A DNA stretch of 64,000 nt from the NCBI GenBank assembly GCA_038327195.1, contig JBBQKU010000002.1, positions 62,001 through 126,000 of the forward strand, given 5' to 3'. This DNA is from UBA4416 sp038327195 (GTDB lineage: Bacteria > Bacteroidota > Bacteroidia > B-17B0 > Aurantibacillaceae). The notes under the pieces were generated by a model, which worked only from the letters and a program-made list of their open reading frames with translations, was not told where the DNA came from and made no database searches. The position numbers and the translations under genes were made by a program. Shown one piece after another: positions 34,084 to 43,220 of the stretch; position 1 is the first letter of the stretch, and each line of letters begins with the position of its first letter.

Positions 34084-34767
34084 ATGAAAACAACTTTAAT
34101 TATTGGAGCCTCTTCGGGTATAGGAAAAGCCTTAGCTGAAAATTTAATACGGAAAAAAGAAACTGTCATTTCTATTTCCAGAAATGTGCCAGATGCGCCA
34201 TTTAGCCATTTTTACAAACATGATATTTTATCGGATGAGAATTTACCTGCCATTGCTGAGCGCATTGATGGGATTGTATATTGCCCAGGTTCAATTAATT
34301 TAAAACCATTTCGTGCTTTAAAAAAACAAGATTATTTAGCAGATTTTGAGTTAAATGTTTTAGCAGCCATTAAATGTATTCAGTTTTATTCCGAAAATTT
34401 GTTGAGGTCTAAAAATCCTTCTATCGTTTTATATAGCACTGTTGCTGTAAATACCGGCATGTCATTTCATTCGAGTGTTGCCGTTAGTAAAGGTGCTGTT
34501 GAAGGATTAACAAAAGCATTGGCAGCAGAATTTGCGCCAAAAATTAGAGTGAATTGCATTGCTCCTTCATTAACAAACACACCACTTTCTGAAAGATTAA
34601 TTAACACACCCGAAAAATTAGAAGCGAGTGCAAATCGTCATCCTTTAAAAAGAATTGGAACTGATAAGGATATAGCTAATGCTACAGAATTTTTATTATC
34701 TGATAATGCAAGTTGGATAACAGGGCAAATAATGCACATTGACGGCGGAATGTCAACTTTAAAATAA
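34084..34767 (+). CDS. Short-chain dehydrogenase/reductase family protein lacking the catalytic Tyr
   Basis: 227 residues, classical SDR fold. Cofactor-binding IIGASSGIGKALAENL at 5-20; the NAG region is modified to VYCPGS; the catalytic Ser is kept in LYSTVAV. Where classical SDRs read YxxxK this protein reads VAVSK (HSSVAVSKGAVEGL), so Tyr is replaced while Lys remains. The C-terminus IDGGMSTLK is normal. I recall similar Tyr-less SDRs next to flavin reductases in Flavobacteriia. Overlaps the flavin reductase start by one base (TAATG), so they are coupled. Confidence 0.85.
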   Translation: MKTTLIIGASSGIGKALAENLIRKKETVISISRNVPDAPFSHFYKHDILSDENLPAIAERIDGIVYCPGSINLKPFRALKKQDYLADFELNVLAAIKCIQFYSENLLRSKNPSIVLYSTVAVNTGMSFHSSVAVSKGAVEGLTKALAAEFAPKIRVNCIAPSLTNTPLSERLINTPEKLEASANRHPLKRIGTDKDIANATEFLLSDNASWITGQIMHIDGGMSTLK

Positions 34768-35423
34768 TGAGTGCAATAAGACATTTTTCGGGTCAAGATA
34801 TTGTGATGATGGAACAGCGAAGTAGAGCTGCATTTATAAATTCATTAAGCGGATTTAAAAGTGTTTCGCTTGTTGGTACTATAAATAATTTAGGTCAAAC
34901 CAACTTAGCAATTTTTAATTCGGTTATTCATATTGGTGCTAACCCGGCTTTAATTGGAATGATAATAAGGCCAAATTCGGTTAACCGTCACACTTTAGAA
35001 AACCTTTTGGAAACGAATTGCTATACCATTAATCATATTAATGAGGATATTTATAAAAAAGCACATCAAACATCAGCTCGTTATCCTAAAGAAATTTCCG
35101 AATTTGATGCTGTGGGTTTAACACCCGAATTTCATAATAAAATAAAATCACCTTTTGTAAAAGAAAGTCATATTAAATTCGGATTACAATTTGTAGAACG
35201 CCATGATTTAAAAATTAATGGAACGATTTTAATTATCGGTAAAGTTATAGAAGTATTTGTTCCCGAAAATTGTTTAACATTGGATGGTGTTATTGATGTT
35301 GAAAAAGCAGGAACCATTACAACATCAGGTTTAGATAGTTATCATTCAACAAAACGTTTATCACGATTAACTTATGCTAAGCCAAATACATTACCTTTAG
35401 AATTGGTTAAAACAGGTGATTGA
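34767..35423 (+). CDS. Flavin reductase-like FMN-binding split-barrel protein
   Basis: 218 residues. The N-terminal split barrel contains FKSVSLVGTINNLGQTNLAIF, then HIGANPALIGMIIRPNSVNRHTLENL and NCYTINHI, the layout of the HpaC/flavin-reductase domain. Binds FMN/FAD and usually NAD(P)H. Translationally coupled to the SDR gene. The pair often accompanies cryptochrome/photolyase genes in Flavobacteriia (from memory); none is in this window. Confidence 0.83.
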   Translation: MSAIRHFSGQDIVMMEQRSRAAFINSLSGFKSVSLVGTINNLGQTNLAIFNSVIHIGANPALIGMIIRPNSVNRHTLENLLETNCYTINHINEDIYKKAHQTSARYPKEISEFDAVGLTPEFHNKIKSPFVKESHIKFGLQFVERHDLKINGTILIIGKVIEVFVPENCLTLDGVIDVEKAGTITTSGLDSYHSTKRLSRLTYAKPNTLPLELVKTGD

Positions 35424-35519
35424 ATTAACTAAAAAAAATAAGAAAAGGTTATTAAATTAAAAAGAAGTTAGTTAATCATATTTTTAATTAAGCATTGTTA
35501 TATCATTAGCCAATATAAA

Positions 35520-35604
35520 TTAGTCTAATTAAAATTTGTCACATCGAGCGTAGTCGAGATGTAGCAATGGGTTCTCGACTACGCTCGAACTGACATTAGA
35601 CTAA
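35520..35604. repeat. Nested perfect inverted repeats between converging genes
   Basis: Outer arms TTAGTCTAAT (35520-35529) / ATTAGACTAA (35595-35604), middle arms TGTCA / TGACA, and inner 16-bp arms TCGAGCGTAGTCGAGA (35544-35559) / TCTCGACTACGCTCGA (35573-35588) around a 13-base spacer. The core is far more GC-rich than the flanks. Elements with this GAGCGTAGTCGAG core are a familiar intergenic repeat in Flavobacteria. Placed in a 284-base gap between convergent genes, it could end both transcripts. Confidence 0.8.
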
Positions 35605-35707
35605 TAATAAATAGCTAATGGTGTTAAATACTAATAGCAAAAACATCTTTCTCTTTTTCTAAATCTGTTAGCAGATATCTTTAAATTATATGATGTAATT
35701 TAAAAAT

Positions 35708-37924
35708 TTATTGCTCAATAATTAATTTGCTATTCACTGTTTTGTTCCCTGATTTAATTGAAATTAAATAAAGTCCATTGGTTACATTCATAAAAATCAA
35801 TTCTTCATTTTGTGAAACATCTTTCTTATAATAAATTAATCTTCCATCAAGAGAGTATACCCTTACATCCATCAATTCATTTTTCAAATTATCTATTTTT
35901 ATTTTTCCATTTGAAGGATTTGGTGAAATTAAAATTGAATTAACACTATTTTCTTCATTTAAACCTACACCAGAAAAATTAACGACTGTTGAAGTTGTAG
36001 CAGTGTGACAAATATTTGAACTTACTAATGTAATAGTGTAAGATCCGTATGCAGTGTATGTTACAGGAGGAGGATTTAATAATGTACTAGTAACTGAATT
36101 TCCAAAATTCCAAGAATAAGTAGTTGAGTTTGTAGAAGTATTAGTTACACTAACAGTTGTGCCACTTAATGTGCTTGTAAATGCAGCTAATGAAACAAAA
36201 TTGCTTGTATTATTTGCTGTATCTGCTATACCTTCACTCATATTATAATATGAGCCACTAGGGGTTGTTTCTAATTTTAAAGTCCTAACCATGTATTTAT
36301 AAATACCTGGATAAACTAAACAATTGTCAGTATAAGTTGTAGTGGTAATTGGTAAAGCGTTTATTTTTGTGTAACTAGAATTTACTGCATTTTTCATATA
36401 AATATTATAACCTACAACAGTTGTTTCTGTTGAGGCAGACCAAGAAATATTACAATTATTTCCAACTTTTGTCGCAATTACGTTAGATACAGGTGAAACA
36501 ATGTCATTTCTTAAAGTTGGATCTCCCATTAAAGCAATATGAACAGAATTGAATAATGCATATCCGATTGGATAAGGAGAGGGGAAATAAGTTGTTGTAT
36601 TATTTTGAGTCAATAAAGTACTATAGCCAATATTTTCTCCCATAGCCATATGATGAAACATCCAATTCGGACGACCTGCCCAAACATTAGTAAGTGTTTT
36701 TCCTTGACATAATGGCGCCCTTAAAAAATTGTCATTATTATCCCAGTCACCAAAATAGCTACCAAATAACATGGTAAAAATGCCATCTAAATTTGATGTT
36801 ACAAAGTTAGATGTTGCGCCAATTCCACCAGCCGATGTATAAGTTCCACCACCACATCCATAAGACCATTGATAGCTGTTTCCGGTCATTGATGTGAAAT
36901 AATCAGCAATTGCAACATTTGATGGTTTAACTAGTGGACCAAAGTTTTTGAATCCGCTCGAAGCAAACGCTTCCCCAGGAGCGAAATATCCAAAATTATC
37001 ATCTAAAACAGCCCTTTTAATTGGAGAGAAAACTTTTTTGCGGTAGTCATGATCTTTATTTAAATAATTTTTTAATAATTGTGTTTCAGTTGCAGTAAAA
37101 GACGTCATACCGTATAAATCAACTCTACCAATTTGCAATTCAACTTCGCTTGGTATTAAAGATTCATCAAATTTACCATCACCAGGAATGTTTTGAGTTC
37201 GAGCTGGTGAAACAGTTGTTGATGAAACTGCAATGTCATTCCAAATACCATCCATATCAGCATAATAAACATCTGCAGGCCAAGCTCCTTGATGGTCAGG
37301 ATGTCCATCAGGCCCAAAATCACCACTGTAAGGAACAGGAATGTGTCCAAGTAAAAATATAGCTTTTGTATTTATAGAATCTAATTTATAGGTATTGATA
37401 ATTTGAGTTTTAACAGTTGTTACAGGAAGCGCCGTACTTATATAACTTTTTAAAACCTCCCATCCATCACCTTCTAAATCATCAACTAAACGATTTATTT
37501 CTGGTGCTAAGGATGCACTAAATGTGTTTGCAATGAGTAAAATTAATTTACCTCTGTTTTCTACTTCAGGCACATTAATGCCAGAATTAATATATCCGTA
37601 ACCATTATAAGTTAATGTACCCGTAATTGCACTTCTAGTAACTCTGTATTCATAATGTGTTCCAACTAGTATTGTGTTATCAATATATTGTGTTGCCGAA
37701 CTTGGTAATCCTGTTGCTAAACTAATCCACGTAGAACTGTTTTTTTGTTTACGGTCAACAGAGTAATTTAATGTTGTTATGTTTGGCAACCAATTTAATG
37801 TAATTTTTGGTGTTCCTACTAAAACATCTGCCCATAATTCAACAGAACAATCTTTAGGCGTAGGTTGGGCTTTTGATAAAATAAAACAAATAAAGAAAAT
37901 TAGAGTGAATAATTTTTTTTTCAT
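35708..37924 (-). CDS. Secreted gingipain-like (C25-related) protein with T9SS sorting domain
   Basis: 738 residues: signal peptide (cleavage about residue 19), an FN3-like domain (about 25-120), a C25/caspase-like region (about 125-470) with IFLLGHIPVPYSGD, WPADVYYADMDGIWND and VELQIGRVDLYG, a second FN3 domain (about 485-570), a PKD-like domain with YSWNFGN, and a C-terminal type A sorting domain (ISPNPSNGKIKIDN... KLIIEQ). Where C25 enzymes have GHG and SxCxxG catalytic segments, this reads YGCGGG and LFGSYFGDWD, so His and Cys appear replaced. Exported by the type IX system to the surface. Confidence 0.82.
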   Translation of the reverse strand: MKKKLFTLIFFICFILSKAQPTPKDCSVELWADVLVGTPKITLNWLPNITTLNYSVDRKQKNSSTWISLATGLPSSATQYIDNTILVGTHYEYRVTRSAITGTLTYNGYGYINSGINVPEVENRGKLILLIANTFSASLAPEINRLVDDLEGDGWEVLKSYISTALPVTTVKTQIINTYKLDSINTKAIFLLGHIPVPYSGDFGPDGHPDHQGAWPADVYYADMDGIWNDIAVSSTTVSPARTQNIPGDGKFDESLIPSEVELQIGRVDLYGMTSFTATETQLLKNYLNKDHDYRKKVFSPIKRAVLDDNFGYFAPGEAFASSGFKNFGPLVKPSNVAIADYFTSMTGNSYQWSYGCGGGTYTSAGGIGATSNFVTSNLDGIFTMLFGSYFGDWDNNDNFLRAPLCQGKTLTNVWAGRPNWMFHHMAMGENIGYSTLLTQNNTTTYFPSPYPIGYALFNSVHIALMGDPTLRNDIVSPVSNVIATKVGNNCNISWSASTETTVVGYNIYMKNAVNSSYTKINALPITTTTYTDNCLVYPGIYKYMVRTLKLETTPSGSYYNMSEGIADTANNTSNFVSLAAFTSTLSGTTVSVTNTSTNSTTYSWNFGNSVTSTLLNPPPVTYTAYGSYTITLVSSNICHTATTSTVVNFSGVGLNEENSVNSILISPNPSNGKIKIDNLKNELMDVRVYSLDGRLIYYKKDVSQNEELIFMNVTNGLYLISIKSGNKTVNSKLIIEQ

Positions 37925-38125
37925 ATGGGCTTTTTTAGGGAAGTTTAATAATCTAAATTATAATGTAAATTTTAAATATATAATTTTTTAGTAATTTAAA
38001 ATCATAAATTTGGATTGAATAATTTATTATTTATACTTAAGATAAAGGAATTTCTTTATTTAGTTATTTAAATCTTTTTAGATTAAATTTATAATATTTT
38101 TTTTAAACAAATATTTATATTATTA

Positions 38126-38830
38126 ATGTTAAAGCGAGGTATTAAACTTTTTGTATTTTTCTATCCAACAATCATTGTTTTCCTAATTTCAGGTTGTAAT
38201 GCTTACTATAACGCTTTTTATACAGACCCAAAAAAATGTTTTCCGATTGCCTGTAAAAATGGCCCTTATGATGTAATTATTGTTCCTGGTTTTCCAACAG
38301 ATTCAGGAAAAATAAATGGTGTTTTAGCTGAGCGTTTAAATTGGGCAAATTTTTTATATAAAAATGGGTATACTAAGCGAATTATTTTTTCTGGCTCAGC
38401 TGTTTATTCTCCTTATGTTGAAGCAAAAATAATGCGCTTATACGCTTTGCAATTAGGAATTAAATCAGAAGATATTTTTGTAGAAACGAAGGCGGAACAT
38501 ACTACAGAAAACTTATATTATGGTTGCCGAATGGCGGAAGAATTAGGTTTTAAGAAAATGGCATTTGCTACTCAGCCTGCTCAATCTAGTTTTATGAAGC
38601 CATTTAAAAGAAAGTTTAAGTTGAAAATTGATATGCTACCTGTTTTAACAGATTCGATTAAACCATTTTCGTATGTCTTTGATTCAATTAGTATTTCAAA
38701 TCTATTTATTAAAGATTTCGTTTCAATTGAAAAAAGAGAAGGCTTAATTAAAAGACTTAATGGCACGAGAGGACAACAGGTAAAAAAAGAAATGAGAAGG
38801 GTTAGAAAAATGAAAAGAAAGAATAAGTAG
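38126..38830 (+). CDS. YdcF/SanA-type DUF218 protein
   Basis: 234 residues. The first about 25 residues are hydrophobic (LFVFFYPTIIVFLISGC), giving a membrane anchor or lipoprotein signal. DUF218 landmarks: YDVIIVPGFPTDSGK, ERLNWANFLY, IIFSGSAVYSPYVEA, and ETKAEHTTENLYYG with the conserved Glu/Thr/Asn trio. Family members (ElyC, SanA, YdcF) affect envelope integrity or bind nucleotides such as SAM; the biochemical role is unsettled. Basic C-terminal tail of about 20 residues. It is divergent from the T9SS protein gene, with 200 bases of AT-rich DNA between. Confidence 0.83.
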   Translation: MLKRGIKLFVFFYPTIIVFLISGCNAYYNAFYTDPKKCFPIACKNGPYDVIIVPGFPTDSGKINGVLAERLNWANFLYKNGYTKRIIFSGSAVYSPYVEAKIMRLYALQLGIKSEDIFVETKAEHTTENLYYGCRMAEELGFKKMAFATQPAQSSFMKPFKRKFKLKIDMLPVLTDSIKPFSYVFDSISISNLFIKDFVSIEKREGLIKRLNGTRGQQVKKEMRRVRKMKRKNK

Positions 38831-38841
38831 TAATTTTTTTG

Positions 38842-40281
38842 TTAAACAATTCTAATACCTACAATTGACACATCATCTACTTGTTCCAAGTCTCCGCGCC
38901 AATCTTCAAAAAATATTTCTAATTTATCTTTTTGAGTAGACATAGATAATTCAGAAATTTCACATAAAAATTTCGTGAAATTCTTTTGCATTATTTTCTT
39001 TCCTTTTGGTCCACCAAACTGATCAGCATAACCGTCAGAAAATAAGTAAAGCATATCACCTTCTTGTACAAAAAACTCTTTATCAGTAAAACATTTGTCA
39101 GAATTTTCGTCAACTCCACCTATTGAAAATTTATCACCTGAAAATTCTTGTTTTTCTTTATTTCTGATAAGAATTAATGGACGGCGAGCACCCGAGTATT
39201 GAATTAAATTGTTTTTATGTAATATTAATAATCCAATATCCATTCCATCTTGAGCCTTATTATTCAATCGACCTTTACTGAAAACAGCTTTAATTTTATT
39301 ATCTAATAAGTTTAATGCCGAAGATGGAGAGCGAACAGAAGGATCGTGTAAACTAATATTAAGCATTTCGTTACCAATAACCGACATAAATGCTCCTGGA
39401 ACTCCATGACCTGTGCAATCAGCAAGTGCAAGTAGTTTAACTTCATCTGTTTCTGAAAACCAATAAAAATCACCACTCACAACATCTTTTGGTTTAAAAA
39501 CCATAAAGGATTCTTGAAATATAGCTGAAAGTTCATCTATTGGAGGTAATAAGGCTTCCTGTATATGTTTAGCATATAAAATGCTATCCATAATATCCTT
39601 ATTTTTTAATTTAATTATTTCCTCGCTTTGTTTACGTTCGGTAACATCACTGTCAATAATTATAAGGTTTGTTAGGATTCCATTTTCATTAAAAATAGGA
39701 GTTAACATACTAGATTCCCAAACAACTTTACCATCTGCAAACATATTTGGTGATTCGTAACTGACAGATTTTTTTGAATTTATACAATTTTGAATAATAC
39801 TTACAATTTCAGGATTATTACTTACTTCATAAATCGTATTGCCGTATTTAGCTTTAAATTCAGTAATTGTAAGCCCATTTAGTTTTTCGAAACTGGTGTT
39901 TACCCATTCAATTAAACCATTTGGATCCATAATTAAAATTGAATTTTCAGTTTCTCGAGCAACAATTGATAATAAATTTAATTCTTTGTTTTTCGCTTCA
40001 ATTTCTTTTCTAATAGAATCAACTTCTGACTTTAATTGATTTTTATCTATTGTGTTTTCGTGTTGTGTTTCTTTTGAATTATTTTTTAAATATTCATGTT
40101 TTTTTAAACAAATGTATGCTTTTTCGAAATCGTTAATTAGTTCGTATGCATAACTTAATTTAAGTAAAAGGCTTTTAGTTAGAAAACTATTTCCTGAAAT
40201 TTCTGAATTTTTTAAAGCTTGTTCAAGTTCAAAAATTTCAGTTTGATTTTCATTTTTTTTATCTAGAGAGTTTCCTTGCAT
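38842..40281 (-). CDS. PAS-domain SpoIIE-type serine/threonine phosphatase
   Basis: 479 residues: a helical, TPR-like/coiled-coil N-terminus (1-100), a PAS domain (about 105-220; SILIMDPNGLIEWVNTSFEKL, then DVTERKQSEE), and a PP2C/SpoIIE phosphatase domain (about 250-479) with FKPKDVVSGDFYWF, ALADCTGHGVPGAFMS and YLFSDGYADQFGG carrying the metal-binding aspartates. No signal peptide or membrane segment, so a cytosolic sensor. Such phosphatases act on anti-sigma antagonists or similar partners; none is adjacent. Confidence 0.92.
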   Translation of the reverse strand: MQGNSLDKKNENQTEIFELEQALKNSEISGNSFLTKSLLLKLSYAYELINDFEKAYICLKKHEYLKNNSKETQHENTIDKNQLKSEVDSIRKEIEAKNKELNLLSIVARETENSILIMDPNGLIEWVNTSFEKLNGLTITEFKAKYGNTIYEVSNNPEIVSIIQNCINSKKSVSYESPNMFADGKVVWESSMLTPIFNENGILTNLIIIDSDVTERKQSEEIIKLKNKDIMDSILYAKHIQEALLPPIDELSAIFQESFMVFKPKDVVSGDFYWFSETDEVKLLALADCTGHGVPGAFMSVIGNEMLNISLHDPSVRSPSSALNLLDNKIKAVFSKGRLNNKAQDGMDIGLLILHKNNLIQYSGARRPLILIRNKEKQEFSGDKFSIGGVDENSDKCFTDKEFFVQEGDMLYLFSDGYADQFGGPKGKKIMQKNFTKFLCEISELSMSTQKDKLEIFFEDWRGDLEQVDDVSIVGIRIV

Positions 40282-40432
40282 TTTATATAAACAAATATAA
40301 CTTTTTCAATTAAAACTGCTTTATAATTATTTTAAACGACAAAAACAATGATATAACTGCTCTTTTTTCCGTTTATATAAAACACACTTAAAACCTTAAT
40401 TTTTAGTTATTTTTACCTCAAATTAATTTTTT

Positions 40433-41851
40433 ATGTTAAAACAATTATGCCTTTTAGTTTTTATTGGTTTCGCAATAAATACCATCGCCCAAACAAACCA
40501 ATGGAGTTTGCAGCAATGTATTGATTATGGACAAAAACACAACATTAGTCTTAAACAAGCAGAATTAACTACTCAGGTTAATCAAAATAATTCCAATCAA
40601 AGCAAAGCTTCTGTTTTACCAACAATAAATGGAGGTGCTCAACATACTTATAATTTTGGTAGAACAATTGATAGGTATACTAACACTTTCGCCAATTCTC
40701 AGGTTTTGTCCCAAAACTTTTACGTGTCTAGTAATGTTGTTATTTGGTCAGGTTTAGCTCAATATAATAACATTAAAGTAACCCAGTTTCAATATTTATC
40801 AAGTAAAGAAACTTTTATGCAACAAAAAAATGATTTAGCATTGAATATAGCAACTTCTTATATCAATGTTATTTTTAGTGATGAAATTTCACAGATTTCA
40901 AAAGCACAATATAAAATTACATTAGAACAGTTAGAACGTACCCAAAAATTGGCTGATGCAGGAACTTTAGCTAAAAGCGCTGTTTATGATTTAAAGGCAC
41001 AATTGGCAAATGAAGAAGTAAATGTTATTAATTCTGATAATAATTTTCAATTGGCTATGCTTGGATTAACCCAATTGTTAAACTTAGATTCTCTTCCTAA
41101 TTTTAGTATTGAAAAACCCATTGTTGAAATTACGGGAAATGATGTTGCTTCAATTTCAGTGCAAAACATTTATGAGACAGCCTTAAAAAATCAGCATTCA
41201 ATAAAAGCGGCACAATATAATATGATTTCTGCAAACAAAAGTTTAGATGTCGCTAAAGGAAAATTTAGCCCAACATTAAGTGCTACAGGCAGTTTAGGAA
41301 CAGGTACTTCTCAATTAAATAAAAAAATTGTAAGTACATCAGTAACAGGAGTTGATCCAGTTGCAGCTACGTTAGATGGCTCAGTAGTTGTTTATCAACC
41401 ACATTATAACATTGTTACTGAAAAAACACCATTTGCTGACCAATTTAAAGATAACGTGAATAAAAGTGTTGGGTTTACTCTTTCAGTTCCAATTTTTAAT
41501 GGCTTACAAACTTATACAAGTTATAAAAACGCCCAAATAAATGCCCTATCAGTATCATATAGCAAGGATTTAGTTGAACAAAATTTATATAAAACTATAG
41601 CTCAAGCTTATGCTAATGCAAGAGCAGCATTAAATAAATATAATGCAAATAAATTATCTGTAGAGGCAAATGAGGTTTCTTTTAATTTTGCGCAACAAAA
41701 ATATAATGTGGGGGCATTAAGTAGCTTTGATTATAATAGTGCTAAAACTCGTTTGCAAAATGCCTTAGGAAATCTAGTTCAAGCAAAATATGATTATGTT
41801 TTTAAACTTAAGGTTTTAGATTATTATCAAGGAAAACCAATTACATTTTAA
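40433..41851 (+). CDS. TolC-family outer membrane efflux protein
   Basis: 472 residues with a signal peptide (cleavage near TIAQ). Duplicated OEP domains: NQWSLQQCIDYGQKHNISLKQAEL at the start of the first (quoted in part: WSLQQCIDYG), QLERTQKLADAGTLAKSAVYD, and in the second AANEVSFNFAQQKYNVGALSSFDY-type helices (FAQQKYNVGAL). Forms the trimeric outer-membrane tunnel for type I/ABC or RND efflux. It is followed after 19 bases by the periplasmic adaptor gene, and is divergent from the PAS phosphatase gene. Confidence 0.94.
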   Translation: MLKQLCLLVFIGFAINTIAQTNQWSLQQCIDYGQKHNISLKQAELTTQVNQNNSNQSKASVLPTINGGAQHTYNFGRTIDRYTNTFANSQVLSQNFYVSSNVVIWSGLAQYNNIKVTQFQYLSSKETFMQQKNDLALNIATSYINVIFSDEISQISKAQYKITLEQLERTQKLADAGTLAKSAVYDLKAQLANEEVNVINSDNNFQLAMLGLTQLLNLDSLPNFSIEKPIVEITGNDVASISVQNIYETALKNQHSIKAAQYNMISANKSLDVAKGKFSPTLSATGSLGTGTSQLNKKIVSTSVTGVDPVAATLDGSVVVYQPHYNIVTEKTPFADQFKDNVNKSVGFTLSVPIFNGLQTYTSYKNAQINALSVSYSKDLVEQNLYKTIAQAYANARAALNKYNANKLSVEANEVSFNFAQQKYNVGALSSFDYNSAKTRLQNALGNLVQAKYDYVFKLKVLDYYQGKPITF

Positions 41852-41870
41852 TAAAAATAGAATAAAAAAT

Positions 41871-43217
41871 ATGAAAAAATTATATTGGATTATCGCAATC
41901 TGCATAGCACTTCTGATTTTAGTTATTGGATTTAAGTTTTTTAAAGGAGAAGAACCAACAAAAGTAATTACTGAAAAAGCGACAAATCGTAATATTATTG
42001 AAACCGTTTCAGCTAATGGAAAAATACAACCAGAAGCTGAATTAAAAATTACGTCTGATGTATCTGGTGAAGTTGTTGAAATGTACGTGAAAGAAGGCGA
42101 GCAAGTAAAAAAAGGTAAATTACTTTGTCGGATAAAACCCGATATTTATGAAAGTGCATTTGATAGAGTGAATGCTACTGTAAATAGTAGTAAAGCTAAC
42201 CTAAAAACTACTGTCGCTCAATTGGCACAAGCAAAAGCAAATTTGGCAAATGCTGAGTCTTCATTTAATCGTAATAAAAAATTGTTTGATCAAAACGCTA
42301 TTTCTCAACAAGATTATGATGCATCAAGAGCGTCTTATGAGGCGTCCAAAGCAAATGTAGATGGTTTAATGGAAAGTATTAAGGCTGCAGATTATAATGT
42401 GAAAAGTGTAGAGGCAAGTTTAAAAGAAGCAAATTCAAATTTAGACAAAACGTATATTTATGCTCCTGTAGATGGTACTGTTTCAAAATTAAATGTTGAG
42501 AAGGGAGAAAGAGTAGTTGGTGTGCAAGGATTACAAGGAACCGAAATATTACGTTTGGCAAATTTAAATGAAATGGAAGCGAGTGTTGAGGTTAATGAAA
42601 ATGATATCATTCGAATTCATAAAAATGATACGACCATCATTGAAGTTGATGCATACTTAGGGAAAAAATTTAAAGGGATTGTTACAGAAGTTGCAAATTC
42701 GGCAAACACAACCGGTATTTCAATTGATCAAGTTACTAATTTTGTTGTTAAAATTAGAATTCTTAGAGAGTCTTATGCTGATTTAATTACAGAAATTAAT
42801 CCTGCTCCTTTTCGCCCAGGAATGAGTGCTAGTGTCGAAATTCAAACTATGAGAGCAAGTAATATTATCACAATTCCAATACCTGGTGTTACAACTCGTA
42901 GTTCTGATACGACTAAAACGAAAGGATCAAATGGAGATGAAGAGCCAAGTATTGTTGTGGTTGATGAAAAAGAAAAGAAAGTGAATGAAAAGAAAGAAGA
43001 AATTAAAGAATGTGTTTTTTTGAATGTAAACGGAGTTGCTAAAATGGTATTTGTAAAAACGGGTGTTCAGGATAATGATTACATAGAAATATTAAGTGGT
43101 ATTAAAGTTGGAGATGAAATCATATCAGGGCCATACGGAGCTGTTTCAAAATTAATAAAAAACGGCACTAAATTAAAAGTGGTTACAAAAGACGAATTAT
43201 TTTCTGATAAAAAATAA
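41871..43217 (+). CDS. MacA/HlyD-type periplasmic adaptor protein
   Basis: 448 residues: one N-terminal membrane anchor (about 5-25), a barrel-sandwich hybrid (about 45-90 and 200-230) with VSGEVVEMYVKEGEQVKKG and IYAPVDGTVSKLNVEKGE, a coiled-coil hairpin (about 95-195) rich in Ala/Lys/Asn, and beta-barrel/MP domains. A highly charged Lys/Glu insertion (about 345-380) interrupts the C-terminal region. Links an inner-membrane pump to TolC encoded just upstream. The MacB/LolD-type ATPase lies 1.6 kb away on the other strand; no permease is in the window. Confidence 0.93.
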   Translation: MKKLYWIIAICIALLILVIGFKFFKGEEPTKVITEKATNRNIIETVSANGKIQPEAELKITSDVSGEVVEMYVKEGEQVKKGKLLCRIKPDIYESAFDRVNATVNSSKANLKTTVAQLAQAKANLANAESSFNRNKKLFDQNAISQQDYDASRASYEASKANVDGLMESIKAADYNVKSVEASLKEANSNLDKTYIYAPVDGTVSKLNVEKGERVVGVQGLQGTEILRLANLNEMEASVEVNENDIIRIHKNDTTIIEVDAYLGKKFKGIVTEVANSANTTGISIDQVTNFVVKIRILRESYADLITEINPAPFRPGMSASVEIQTMRASNIITIPIPGVTTRSSDTTKTKGSNGDEEPSIVVVDEKEKKVNEKKEEIKECVFLNVNGVAKMVFVKTGVQDNDYIEILSGIKVGDEIISGPYGAVSKLIKNGTKLKVVTKDELFSDKK

Positions 43218-43220
43218 GTA

